A DNA stretch of 64,000 bases from Candidatus Fermentibacterota bacterium (lineage in GTDB: Bacteria > Fermentibacterota > Fermentibacteria > Fermentibacterales > JCC-6), in contig WJMA01000015.1 in assembly GCA_014728175.1 (NCBI GenBank), positions 1-64,000 on the forward strand. Reading direction: 5' to 3'. Below the pieces are notes generated by a model, which did no database searches, was not told the origin of the DNA, and saw nothing but the letters and a program-made list of their open reading frames with translations. A program made the translations under genes and the position numbers. Below are positions 42,519-50,871 of the stretch, in pieces (position 1 is the stretch's first letter; every line of letters starts with the position of its first letter).

Positions 42519-44183
42519 GTGGTACTGATTCTCGTATTCGCGTTGTTCTTGATGTCGTTCGGTTGCGGAACTCCCCAGTCTTCCGACCCCGGGGAACGGG
42601 TCGTGATGACGGTAGCCGACAGCATCGTGTATCTCGAAGATCTGAAAGTCGAGTCCAATCTCTCGAGGCTGGATTCCGCGCAGATCTCGCGCAAGCTCCA
42701 TCTTCTGGTCGATAAGCTGCTAATAGTGGCAGACGCCAGGGCCAGAGGCCTGGATACCCTGTCGGACGTCCGAAGAATGTTTCATGAGAGGGAGCGGGAA
42801 TTTCTGCAGAACGCCTACCTCGAGCAGAAGCTGGCTTCCGTAGCTGCCGATTCGGACTCGGTAAGATCTTTCTACGACGATCTGGGAACCGTCGTGCGGT
42901 ACGGGGCCATACTCACCGAAGACAGCGCGGCCGCCGAGAGCATAAGGGCCTTGGCCGCGGAGGACCCGAGTATCGTCCGCGGTTGGCCCCGGCAGGCGCA
43001 ATTGTCTCCCTCAGGGATAATACTGACTTACAACGGCCCCCGGGACGCTCAGAGAATACGCGGCAACGTTTCCTCGATACTCCTGGCTCTGGGTCCAGGA
43101 GAGGTTTCGCCCGTGGTAGGTTGGGATTCCATGTGGCACGCCTTCGTACTGGACACGATTTACACCCGGCCGCCGGAGCCCTTCGATCGGATGAGGGGCG
43201 ACATTTACGACTACATAACGGCTCATCTCCGAGAGGAGTATAAGAGGGCGCTGGAGGACAGTCTCCGGCAGGGCCGCAACCTGCGGGTGGATTCCGCGGC
43301 TATAAACCTTCTTCTCTCCCATTCGATAAATCCCCGAGGTGACTTCGAGCCCTACTCCGAGGCCGAGAGAAACGTTCCCGCGTACGCCTTCGACGGGGGC
43401 GATAGGTCCGTGGAATGGCTTTCGCTCAACATAAAGAACCTTCCTCCCCCCGCTCCCAGAGACGCCACGGACCGGGAGTGGGTGACCAGGTACGCGAGGC
43501 TTCTAGGCCTGTACGACATAATGGCGGTCCGGGCCAGGGAGATGGGCCTGGACACCGTAGATAGAACACGGAGATTGATAGCGGGCAAGAAGATAGACAA
43601 TCTGATGGACGTTTACCACGATTCGGTTATCGCCCCCAGGGTCGAGATCGACGAGGAATCCCTGCAGGAGCTTTTCGAGAGCCGGCGTGACGAGCTGGTC
43701 GTAGATGAGCACAGGCGGTTCTCGGCCGTCGCGGCGGTGGGCTCGGCCCAGATAGGCGTAATGGACAGTCTCTTGGAGGCGGGGGAAAGCCCTCTGGAGC
43801 ATCCCGATCTGCTAACCCGTGTACAGGCTCTTCTGGCGGAGGGAGAGGACGTTCTGACCAGGCCTCTGCGCAGAAGAAGCTTGCCGGCGGAGCATGCGGG
43901 GGTTGTGTTCGATCTGCAGCCCGGGGAGTCGGTGGTGTGCACACTGGGGGAAGACCGTAGAATATTCTTCCGATTGGAAGAAATACTGCCCGAAAGGCCC
44001 GCCGAGTTGGAAGAGGTGCGGAGGGATCTGGAGCGCGAACTTTTCTTCCAACGAGAGACAGCCGTTCTTGACAGCCTTGTAGACAGCCTGAGGCAGGAGT
44101 ATGATTTCCAGGTGAACCGGGATTTCATCTTCGACCTGGTGGAAGAGCATAGAGCCGGCAGCGGTTCTGCTGAAGAAGGCTGA
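42519..44183 (+). CDS. SurA/PrsA-like lipoprotein with two parvulin-like halves
   Basis: A 554-residue predicted lipoprotein (signal VLILVFALFLMSFGC, lipobox Cys). It begins with a SurA-N-like helical part (VADSIVYLEDLKVESNL, LLVDKLLIVADARARGLD). Two PpiC/parvulin-like stretches follow, each ending in a periplasmic-chaperone tail: LGPGEVSPVVGWDSMWHAFVL and LQPGESVVCTLGEDRRIFFRL, each then followed by a long helix. The isomerase active-site residues are not evident, so chaperone activity for outer-membrane or secreted proteins is more likely than prolyl isomerisation. GTG start with GGAGGT upstream. Divergent from dacB. Confidence 0.75.
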   Translation: MVLILVFALFLMSFGCGTPQSSDPGERVVMTVADSIVYLEDLKVESNLSRLDSAQISRKLHLLVDKLLIVADARARGLDTLSDVRRMFHEREREFLQNAYLEQKLASVAADSDSVRSFYDDLGTVVRYGAILTEDSAAAESIRALAAEDPSIVRGWPRQAQLSPSGIILTYNGPRDAQRIRGNVSSILLALGPGEVSPVVGWDSMWHAFVLDTIYTRPPEPFDRMRGDIYDYITAHLREEYKRALEDSLRQGRNLRVDSAAINLLLSHSINPRGDFEPYSEAERNVPAYAFDGGDRSVEWLSLNIKNLPPPAPRDATDREWVTRYARLLGLYDIMAVRAREMGLDTVDRTRRLIAGKKIDNLMDVYHDSVIAPRVEIDEESLQELFESRRDELVVDEHRRFSAVAAVGSAQIGVMDSLLEAGESPLEHPDLLTRVQALLAEGEDVLTRPLRRRSLPAEHAGVVFDLQPGESVVCTLGEDRRIFFRLEEILPERPAELEEVRRDLERELFFQRETAVLDSLVDSLRQEYDFQVNRDFIFDLVEEHRAGSGSAEEG

Positions 44184-44185
44184 CG

Positions 44186-45127
44186 ATGCGCTGCAGAATA
44201 TGCGGCCACGAGAACGGTAGACGCGATAAGGGCAGGTGTGAGAACTGCGGGTTCGACCTGGGGCAGATGAACCTGCCTCTCAAAGAGCAGAGGTCTGCGC
44301 TACATAAGAAACTCGACAAGCCGGTAACCTTCCAGGAGAGGGTACCGCTGAGAAAGGAGAGCCCGAATCGCTCCGGATGGATCGGAGTAGCCTTTTTCGT
44401 GATAGGCCTGATCGGTGCGATATACGTGGTGAGAAGCTTTGAGCAGTCACACCAGGTAATCGGCAGAGGCCAAATGGAGGATATCGAGGCCGAACAGACG
44501 GGAAGCCAGTACATGGACTCCCTTCCCATCAGAATGGGCACCGATCTGGTCTACGAGATGAACAGGGAGGGCACCAGCGCCGCTCCCCACACCAATCTTG
44601 ATCTGAACATGATGCCCCAGGGAAGTACGGTGGGTATTCTCGGGCATCGGGATCTGCTCATAAAGCCGGTGGCGGTCTTCATCGAGATGAAGAGGATGGA
44701 GGTCAAGGGCAACCTGAAGATCGAGTCACTCATCTGCTGGGAAGATACGACGGAGAGCAGCTACTCCAAAGTTCCCCTATTCCTGGGTCAGGAAACTCCC
44801 GAGGATAGCCTCGGGCCCGTCGAGTTCAGGCTCATCTTCATGGATGAATGGTTGGTGGGTCGGGTGGAAGAGTTCAACATAGACGTTCCCGCGCCGGTGA
44901 CCGGGGGGAGATTCAGCCAGGCGAAGTTCGACAGCGTCCTATACCAGGTCGGAAGAAGGTTGGACCGCAGGAGCGACATCGATGACCGCACGGTCCAGGT
45001 AACGGCCATGTTCGACGATGAAACCCGCCTGGGTGAAGCGATGGACATTCTTCAGAATATTCAGCCGCCTTTGGACAGCCTGGGTTACAAGGCTTTCAAT
45101 ATCAAGTACTTCAGAGTGGAGCAGTAG
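44186..45127 (+). CDS. zinc-ribbon membrane protein of unknown function
   Basis: A 313-residue protein. Residues 3-24 form a zinc ribbon (CRICGHE ... CENCGFD), followed by a basic linker, one transmembrane helix (IGVAFFVIGLIGAIYVV, about 72-88) and a ~210-residue extracytoplasmic beta-rich domain I do not recognise (LNMMPQGSTVGILGHRDLL, MDEWLVGRVEEFNIDVP, QVTAMFDDETRL). The ATG starts 2 bases after the SurA-like gene, with GAAGAAGG upstream, so they are probably one operon and the product may take part in envelope biogenesis. Confidence 0.7.
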   Translation: MRCRICGHENGRRDKGRCENCGFDLGQMNLPLKEQRSALHKKLDKPVTFQERVPLRKESPNRSGWIGVAFFVIGLIGAIYVVRSFEQSHQVIGRGQMEDIEAEQTGSQYMDSLPIRMGTDLVYEMNREGTSAAPHTNLDLNMMPQGSTVGILGHRDLLIKPVAVFIEMKRMEVKGNLKIESLICWEDTTESSYSKVPLFLGQETPEDSLGPVEFRLIFMDEWLVGRVEEFNIDVPAPVTGGRFSQAKFDSVLYQVGRRLDRRSDIDDRTVQVTAMFDDETRLGEAMDILQNIQPPLDSLGYKAFNIKYFRVEQ

Positions 45128-45138
45128 GCGCCTTCTCC

Positions 45139-46974
45139 TCAGGGCAGGACGACCAGCTTCTCTGTGAGCAGACCGCCCTCTCTTTCGAGTACGGCCATGT
45201 ACACGCCGGCGGGTAAGTGAGTAAGCTCGACCTTCATTCTCGCTCCCGCCCGGATTCTCCTGTCAAGAACGACCCTTCCACTTAGGTCGAACACCTTGAG
45301 CTCACCGGCCACTGCGGGTGAGTCGATCACCACCCGGGGCGAAGGGGAGGGACTTGCCATAACCACCATCGTAACCGAGCGGTCGGCCCGAGCCGAGCGG
45401 CTCGACGTTCCCGTTTGCTCCTCGAACCTAATGGCGTCGAACAGGATCTTCTGGCCGTTGGTCCCGGTGTTGTCCCCCAGAACGACTTCCAGCTCCTCCG
45501 TTCCCCGGTAGGGGCCTCCCAGGCTTACCCATCGGCCGGGATTCTCGTACTGTGGGATGGTAACCGAGTCGCATCCCAGGTCGTGGTTGATCACGTAAAC
45601 AGCGTCGGCCGTTCCCCCGTAGTCGGGGATGTAGACGTCCAGGGAGTACTCGCTGCTGCTGTCTGGGAGGTCGAAGCGCCAGGCGGCCCAATTGACGTTC
45701 GGACCCGACTGCACCGAGTAGGTGTAGAACAGCCCGTAGAGCTGGCCGTCGGTGGTCACGTTGTGCCAGTAATTCTGCGGCCCGTGAAGCGTAAAGGTGG
45801 CCTCGACGTTGTCCGTCAGGCTGTCCGAAGGCGGCTCACCGGTCAGGTGCTCCTCTATGCAGTCCCAGAGCTCGGGCCGGGTTCCGTCGTATCCGAGGGC
45901 CCACATCCCGGTTCCCTGTATGTCGGCCGACGTCACCAGGTCGTACTTCAAACCCAGGGATCGGTCGTCGTCGTACCAACCCTGGTTCCAGGTGGCGTAG
46001 TAGTAGGTGTAATAGGGGGTCAGAGATTCCTGGTCCCAGAGCCCGCCGTAGGTCTCTGCCCTCTCCGCCAGCGTTTCGTAGTACAGGGTACTGCACGAGC
46101 CAACGACCTGGGAGTGCGGTGAAGGCCCCTCCGTCTCCCACTGGTGGCCGTAGTAGGGAAGCCCTATCAAGAGCTTGTCGTGGATCAGGGGAGCCCAGAT
46201 GACGTAATCGTTCAGACACCACACCATGTTGGAGGAGGACTCCGGCCCTCCCCATCCCACCAGGGGGCAGCAGGGGCCGGCGTATGACGACCAGGGGCCG
46301 TGGAATGCGTAGCACATCATGAACATGGCGTCCACATGTGAGGAGAGCTGGCTGTAGTCGAAGGCGTCGGCCCAATCCACCGCAGGGGTGCAGATGGATA
46401 GATGGCTTCCCGGAGCGTGGGTGTCCAGCTCCGACCTCAGGAGCTCCATGAAGTCAACCAGGTTCTGCTTGTCGCTTCCGTCGACGTTCTCGAAATCCAC
46501 GCAGACTCCTTCCACCGAGGTGGTCTTCACCACGTCGACCAGGTTGTCCACTGCCTGGGTCTTGTAGGTGTTCAGTATCTGGTGGATCTCACTTTCGCTG
46601 AAGTTGGTGACCGTAACCACGGCCACTCCTCCGGAGGCTTGAACCGAGTCGATCGGCTCTTCGAAGATGTCCGGGAAACCGTGCCAAGAGGTTATGGATC
46701 CATCCCCGCCCATGTCTATACTGAAGCAGGCCAAAATGCTGAGAAGATCGTAGCGGATGGTGGCCGATCCTATCCAGTAGGGCAGGAAACCCATGACCGT
46801 GCATCGAAGCGAGCGCCCCTCGTCGCTTCCGTATACGTCGTACAGCGCGGGCGGGCTGTCCCGGTGCGCATGGGATTCGATCTGATGCACCGAGGGCAGC
46901 CGGGGCAGTGGGCGGTCCACTGAGGGAGGGGAAAGCCCCGCTGCCAGGAGGCTCAAGGCTGCGATCAGGCCCAT
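45139..46974 (-). CDS. secreted GH18-family protein with T9SS-type sorting domain
   Basis: A 611-residue exported protein, ATG at 46974 with AGGGAGGG 4 bases upstream and a signal peptide (LIAALSLLAAGLSPP). The glycoside hydrolase 18 catalytic motif reads VEGVCVDFENVDG, of the spore-germination/YdhD subtype; its acidic Glu is present, and GFLPYWIGS and MFMMCYAFHGPW match the barrel strands. After residue ~430 a beta-sandwich region (DVYIPDYGGTADAVYVIN) resembles a golvesin/CBM-type domain, and the end (VFDLSGRVVLDRRI, LPAGVYMAVLEREG, then a basic tail) is a Por-secretion-type sorting domain. It probably cuts chitin-like or peptidoglycan-type GlcNAc glycans outside the cell. It runs convergent to the zinc-ribbon gene. 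Confidence 0.9.
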   Translation of the reverse strand: MGLIAALSLLAAGLSPPSVDRPLPRLPSVHQIESHAHRDSPPALYDVYGSDEGRSLRCTVMGFLPYWIGSATIRYDLLSILACFSIDMGGDGSITSWHGFPDIFEEPIDSVQASGGVAVVTVTNFSESEIHQILNTYKTQAVDNLVDVVKTTSVEGVCVDFENVDGSDKQNLVDFMELLRSELDTHAPGSHLSICTPAVDWADAFDYSQLSSHVDAMFMMCYAFHGPWSSYAGPCCPLVGWGGPESSSNMVWCLNDYVIWAPLIHDKLLIGLPYYGHQWETEGPSPHSQVVGSCSTLYYETLAERAETYGGLWDQESLTPYYTYYYATWNQGWYDDDRSLGLKYDLVTSADIQGTGMWALGYDGTRPELWDCIEEHLTGEPPSDSLTDNVEATFTLHGPQNYWHNVTTDGQLYGLFYTYSVQSGPNVNWAAWRFDLPDSSSEYSLDVYIPDYGGTADAVYVINHDLGCDSVTIPQYENPGRWVSLGGPYRGTEELEVVLGDNTGTNGQKILFDAIRFEEQTGTSSRSARADRSVTMVVMASPSPSPRVVIDSPAVAGELKVFDLSGRVVLDRRIRAGARMKVELTHLPAGVYMAVLEREGGLLTEKLVVLP

Positions 46975-47128
46975 CGGACCCTCCCTTCGGAAGAGCTTGT
47001 TCTTGCCTCTACGATCTTCTCTTCCCTCCCCGTTCTTGTCAAGCGGTCCCCATGACCGGTGGCGGGTGGTACTTATATTCGATTTCGCACCGTAAGCTTT
47101 TCGTGATTGCCAATCGGTTAGGAGACCA

Positions 47129-48472
47129 ATGAGCCTTGCAGATAAGATTCCGTTCGATGAAGCCGTTCAAAGGTATTCGAGAGCCATAGGCTTTCGTACG
47201 CTTTCCACCCAGGAAGGAATTCCCGACCGGTCCCAGTTCGAGTTGCTGCACGAGTTCCTCGAGCAGGCTTTTCCCCTGGTGCATGGGTCGCTTCGCCGGG
47301 AGGTCGTGTCCGGTCTGAGCCTTCTGTACGAATGGCCCGGCCGGGACAATGACATTACTCCCGTCATGCTTACCGCCCACCAGGACGTGGTTCCGGCAGA
47401 CGAGGGGAGCTGGAGGCATCCCCCCTTCTCCGGCCGGATCGCCGACGGCCGGGTATGGGGTCGGGGAACTATAGACTACAAGCTGGGCCTGATGGGTATG
47501 CTGGAATCCTGCGAGGCCCTGCTTCGATCGGGTTTCGCCCCCCGCAGAACGCTTTTCCTGGCCTTCGGCCACGACGAGGAGATAGGAGGCGGAGACGGCG
47601 CTGAGAGCATGGTGCAGCTGTTGGAGAAGCGGGGCATCAGATGCGCCTTCGTCTTAGACGAGGGAGGCTACGTCCAGACGTTTCCCTGGATGAGCGTTCC
47701 CCTGGCCACCGTGGGCCTTGCCGAGAAGGGTTACGCAACCGTCAGGTTGTTTTCCAGAGGCGAACAGGCGCATGCCTCCGTCCCCCCCAGAAGAACCACG
47801 GTGGGCAACGTCTGCAGGGCGGTCTCGGCCCTGGAGGACAATCAGGTACCGATAAGTCTATGCGAGCCGGTGGAGATCCTTTTGGAAACATGCTCGGGCG
47901 ATTCCCGGGATCTCGGAAGGCTGCGGGATGCTTCCGCGGACTACCTCCCAGAGGCCGCGGAACTGGTCTCTTCCTGGCCGGGGGGCAACGCGTTGGTCCG
48001 AACCACCGCCGCCCCCACCGTACTCAGGGGAAGCTCGAAGGAGAACACGCTTCCCGGCCTGTCCTCTGCTTTGGTCAATTTCCGGACCGTCCCCGGGCAG
48101 ACCTCCGGCGATGTATTGGATCATGTCAAGAAGGTGGTCTCAGACATCGACGTCGAGGTGGAGCTGATCCGTGATGCATCTCTGAGCGAGCCTTCCGAGG
48201 TTTCGAGCCGAGACGCTCCCGAGTACGAGATCCTGCTGGAATCGATATCCAGGGCCTTCCCCGAGGTCGGGGTTAGCCCCAGCGTATTCACCGCGGCTAC
48301 GGATTCCAGGAAGTATCACCGGATCGCCGACAACGTCTACAGGTTCGAGCCGGTGGACCTGGGAAAGAGGTGCATGGGGGCTCTCCACTCGGTCGACGAA
48401 TCGGTGGCCGTTTCCAATTATCGAGCCGCCTTGACCTTCTACACCGAGTACATGGTTGGAACGCTGAGCTGA
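47129..48472 (+). CDS. M20 family metallopeptidase (carboxypeptidase-like)
   Basis: A zinc-dependent peptidase/deacylase of 447 residues. Metal ligands and motifs: TAHQDVVPAD (His and Asp), RGTIDYKLGL (bridging Asp), GHDEEIGGGDG (catalytic Glu and metal Glu), LDEGG (Asp/Glu), and near the C terminus KYHRIADNVYRF (His). The dimerisation lid lies at about 190-310. It resembles the PM20D1/ArgE-like branch, so the substrate may be an N-acyl amino acid or dipeptide. No signal peptide is seen. ATG start; it is divergent from the GH18 gene over a 154-base gap. Confidence 0.88.
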   Translation: MSLADKIPFDEAVQRYSRAIGFRTLSTQEGIPDRSQFELLHEFLEQAFPLVHGSLRREVVSGLSLLYEWPGRDNDITPVMLTAHQDVVPADEGSWRHPPFSGRIADGRVWGRGTIDYKLGLMGMLESCEALLRSGFAPRRTLFLAFGHDEEIGGGDGAESMVQLLEKRGIRCAFVLDEGGYVQTFPWMSVPLATVGLAEKGYATVRLFSRGEQAHASVPPRRTTVGNVCRAVSALEDNQVPISLCEPVEILLETCSGDSRDLGRLRDASADYLPEAAELVSSWPGGNALVRTTAAPTVLRGSSKENTLPGLSSALVNFRTVPGQTSGDVLDHVKKVVSDIDVEVELIRDASLSEPSEVSSRDAPEYEILLESISRAFPEVGVSPSVFTAATDSRKYHRIADNVYRFEPVDLGKRCMGALHSVDESVAVSNYRAALTFYTEYMVGTLS

Positions 48473-48572
48473 TCCGAGCCTCCAGGTTGCGCGAAAAACG
48501 CTCCTTGCCGCTTGCGCCTGCTCGCCATACGATTTATCATGTTGGGGATACGGGTTTTTGAAGGGTCTGCCG

Positions 48573-49064
48573 ATGGCTATTGCTCTTACGAGTAGTGCTT
48601 TCGAGGATGGAGGTTATCTTCCCAAGTGGTACACTAGGCAGGAAGTCAATGCCTCGCCGCCCCTGGGATGGACCAAGCCGCCGCTGGGAACCCGCAGCAT
48701 CGCCCTGGTATGCACATCTCGCAGAGGCAAGGGCGACGTCTTCTACCACTGGTTGGCGTACAATCTCGGTCCGGAAAGACGTTCCATAGACGGCAAGCAG
48801 CCCAACACCGAGAGGATCTTGGGCTCGGTGAGACAGGCCGCGAACAGCCGGGGCGGCTTCGGGTGGGTCGGCCCCGCGGACCCGGACGAGAGGTTAACCC
48901 TTCGGTTGCGGCTGTTCTGTCTGGATAAGATGATCGACCCCTCCCAGGGCCCGGAGGCACTGGACCTGGTAAGGGCCATGGACGGTCACGTAATAAGCGA
49001 CGCCACCCTGATCGTCCATAACGGCCCCCGGGAAGAAGCCGAAAAGGCTCAGAAAGAGGGCTGA
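48573..49064 (+). CDS. divergent YbhB/YbcL (PEBP) family protein
   Basis: Raf-kinase-inhibitor-like / phosphatidylethanolamine-binding family, 163 residues. It has the family start (ALTSSAFEDGGYLPKWYTRQEVN, quoted only in part: SSAFEDGGYLPKWYT) and the later LRLFCLDKMI, but the usual DPDAPxGxWVHW and GPxPPxGxHRY ligand-site motifs are replaced by SRRGKGDVFYHWLAYN and GWVGPADPDERLTLRL. Ligand binding is therefore doubtful. I chose the ATG at 48573 (GAAGGG 6 bases upstream) over the TTG at 48558. A canonical PEBP gene follows 28 bases later. Confidence 0.8.
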   Translation: MAIALTSSAFEDGGYLPKWYTRQEVNASPPLGWTKPPLGTRSIALVCTSRRGKGDVFYHWLAYNLGPERRSIDGKQPNTERILGSVRQAANSRGGFGWVGPADPDERLTLRLRLFCLDKMIDPSQGPEALDLVRAMDGHVISDATLIVHNGPREEAEKAQKEG

Positions 49065-49092
49065 TCGCCGGGCGCGTTTCACGGAGGACAGC

Positions 49093-49560
49093 ATGATCAT
49101 GATTCTCTACCTGTTCAGCTCTGCCTTTGGCAACGGTGAGGCGATACCGGCTGATTACACTGCCGATGGCCGGGACATCTCACCGCCGCTTCAGTGGGAC
49201 AGTCTACCCCCGGAGACCGAGAGTCTGGCCCTGGTATGCGAGGACCCCGATGCCCCGGTGGGCAACTGGGTCCACTGGGTCGTGTACAACATTCCCCCCG
49301 AGCGGAAAGTGCTTCCGGAAGGGATCTCCGCGGACGAGGAGGTTCTGGAGGACGGAACCACCCAGGGCGAGAACTCCTGGGGCCGTATCGGCTACGGAGG
49401 CCCATCCCCCCCCTCGGGGACCCACAGGTACTTCTTCCGACTATACGCGCTGGACACCTCGCTGGACCTCGAGCACGGGCTCACCTCCGACGAGCTCAGA
49501 GCGGCTTTCGAGGGACACGTCGTAGAGCAGGCCGAGCTGATGGGGCGGTACGGCAGGTAG
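49093..49560 (+). CDS. YbhB/YbcL (PEBP) family protein, canonical
   Basis: A 155-residue PEBP protein. The ligand-pocket motifs are intact: CEDPDAPVGNWVHWVVYNIP and YGGPSPPSGTHRYFFRLYAL. The function of bacterial members is not settled; small anionic ligands or phospholipid headgroups are suggested for the family. The N terminus (IMILYLFSSAFGNG) begins directly at the first strand with no signal peptide. It lies in tandem with the divergent paralogue upstream. ATG at 49093; a second ATG at 49099 is also possible. Confidence 0.9.
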   Translation: MIMILYLFSSAFGNGEAIPADYTADGRDISPPLQWDSLPPETESLALVCEDPDAPVGNWVHWVVYNIPPERKVLPEGISADEEVLEDGTTQGENSWGRIGYGGPSPPSGTHRYFFRLYALDTSLDLEHGLTSDELRAAFEGHVVEQAELMGRYGR

Positions 49561-49585
49561 TGAGCATCCTAAGGCCCAGCCGGTC

Positions 49586-50794
49586 TTGAGAGCCGTCAAT
49601 CTGAGAGGTCCACTGGCCCGCTGCTGGGATCTCGACGAGGACGTCGTCTACCTTAACCACGGCTCCTTCGGTGCCTGCCCCCGAGAAGTCCGGGACCACA
49701 GACGGATGCTTCTGGACAGGCTGGAACGTGATCCCATGGATTTCATGCTCCAGCTCTACCCCGTTCAGATACGCAAAACCATCCACCGGCTGGAAACCTT
49801 CCTGGGAGCTCAACCGCAAAGCGTGGTCCTGGTTGGAAACGCCACGAAGGGCGTGAGCACGGTTCTGCAGTGCCTCAGCTTCGAAAGCGGCGACGAGCTG
49901 CTTACCACCGGCCAGGAATATTTCGCCTCCTACAACGCCCTGTGCCGCAAGGCGAAGCGAACCGGGGCCCGGGTGGTACAGGCCGAGCTTCCCTTTCCTC
50001 TGCGCGAACCCGAACGGCTTCTGGAGGCTGTCCTGCGGGAGGTAACCCCCCGCACCCGGCTTCTTCTGGTCGATCATATCCTGAGCCCCACCGGGGTGGT
50101 GATGCCCCTGCAAGAGCTGGTCGAGGAGCTTTCAGCCAGCCCCGTGCAGATACTCGTAGACGGCGCGCACGGGCCGGGCTCGGTTCCGATAAACCTGGAG
50201 AGTCTCGGTGTCCACTACTACACCGGCAACTGCCACAAGTGGCTGTGCTCCCCCAAGACCTGCGCCGTTCTATACGTCCGCCCCGATCTGCAGGATAGGA
50301 TCGGCCCTCTGGCCCAGAGCTACACCGAGGAGGACATGGACATAGGCTCGGGAAGATTCCAGCTGGAGTTCATCTGGAACGGAACGTTCGATCCGACGCC
50401 GAGGCTCGCCGTAAGCAGGGCCCTGGAATACATGGCCTCTCTGATCGACGAAGGATGGAAGGGAATAATGAGAGAGAACCACCGAAAGGCGATGCAGGCC
50501 CGGGAGGAGATCTGCAGCGTTCTGGATCTCGACCTTCCCTGTCCCGACCGATTGTGCGCCTCGATGGCGGCCCTGCCCCTACCCTGGATGGAGCCTCCGT
50601 CGCCCTTTCCGGTAGGCTGGACGGATCCCCTGCAGAAAACATTGAGAGAGGAACACGGAATAGTGGTCCCGGTCACCTGGGTCCGCAAGCCCCGACGAAG
50701 GTTGCTGCGCATCTCCGCCCAGCTGTACAACGGCAAGGACGAGTACCGCTACCTGGCAGATACGCTCAGGCGGACCGGCCTGCGTGGCGGCTGA
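49586..50794 (+). CDS. class V PLP-dependent aminotransferase (isopenicillin-N-epimerase-like)
   Basis: A 402-residue fold-type I PLP enzyme. The N terminus YLNHGSFGACPREVRDHR is typical of the isopenicillin N epimerase/cysteine desulfurase-like branch. The PLP lysine lies in TGNCHKWLCSPKTCAVLYV, preceded by VDGAHGPGS (Asp and His contacting PLP). The start is TTG with no strong ribosome site; the stretch before it holds no better start. It is 25 bases after the PEBP gene. Racemase, epimerase or desulfurase activity cannot be told apart from this sequence. Confidence 0.85.
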   Translation: MRAVNLRGPLARCWDLDEDVVYLNHGSFGACPREVRDHRRMLLDRLERDPMDFMLQLYPVQIRKTIHRLETFLGAQPQSVVLVGNATKGVSTVLQCLSFESGDELLTTGQEYFASYNALCRKAKRTGARVVQAELPFPLREPERLLEAVLREVTPRTRLLLVDHILSPTGVVMPLQELVEELSASPVQILVDGAHGPGSVPINLESLGVHYYTGNCHKWLCSPKTCAVLYVRPDLQDRIGPLAQSYTEEDMDIGSGRFQLEFIWNGTFDPTPRLAVSRALEYMASLIDEGWKGIMRENHRKAMQAREEICSVLDLDLPCPDRLCASMAALPLPWMEPPSPFPVGWTDPLQKTLREEHGIVVPVTWVRKPRRRLLRISAQLYNGKDEYRYLADTLRRTGLRGG

Positions 50795-50871
50795 AAATAG
50801 GGAATACTCCCGATCCCGAGCGTGTAACATGTGAGATCCGGTAGGAACTCGACTCTGAAGGGAAACAGCGC

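Noticed and set aside
47014-47042. Possible minus-strand promoter of the GH18 gene (TTGACA then GAAGAT)
   Set aside because: The -35 is perfect, but GAAGAT matches only 3 of 6 at the -10, too weak to list as a feature.
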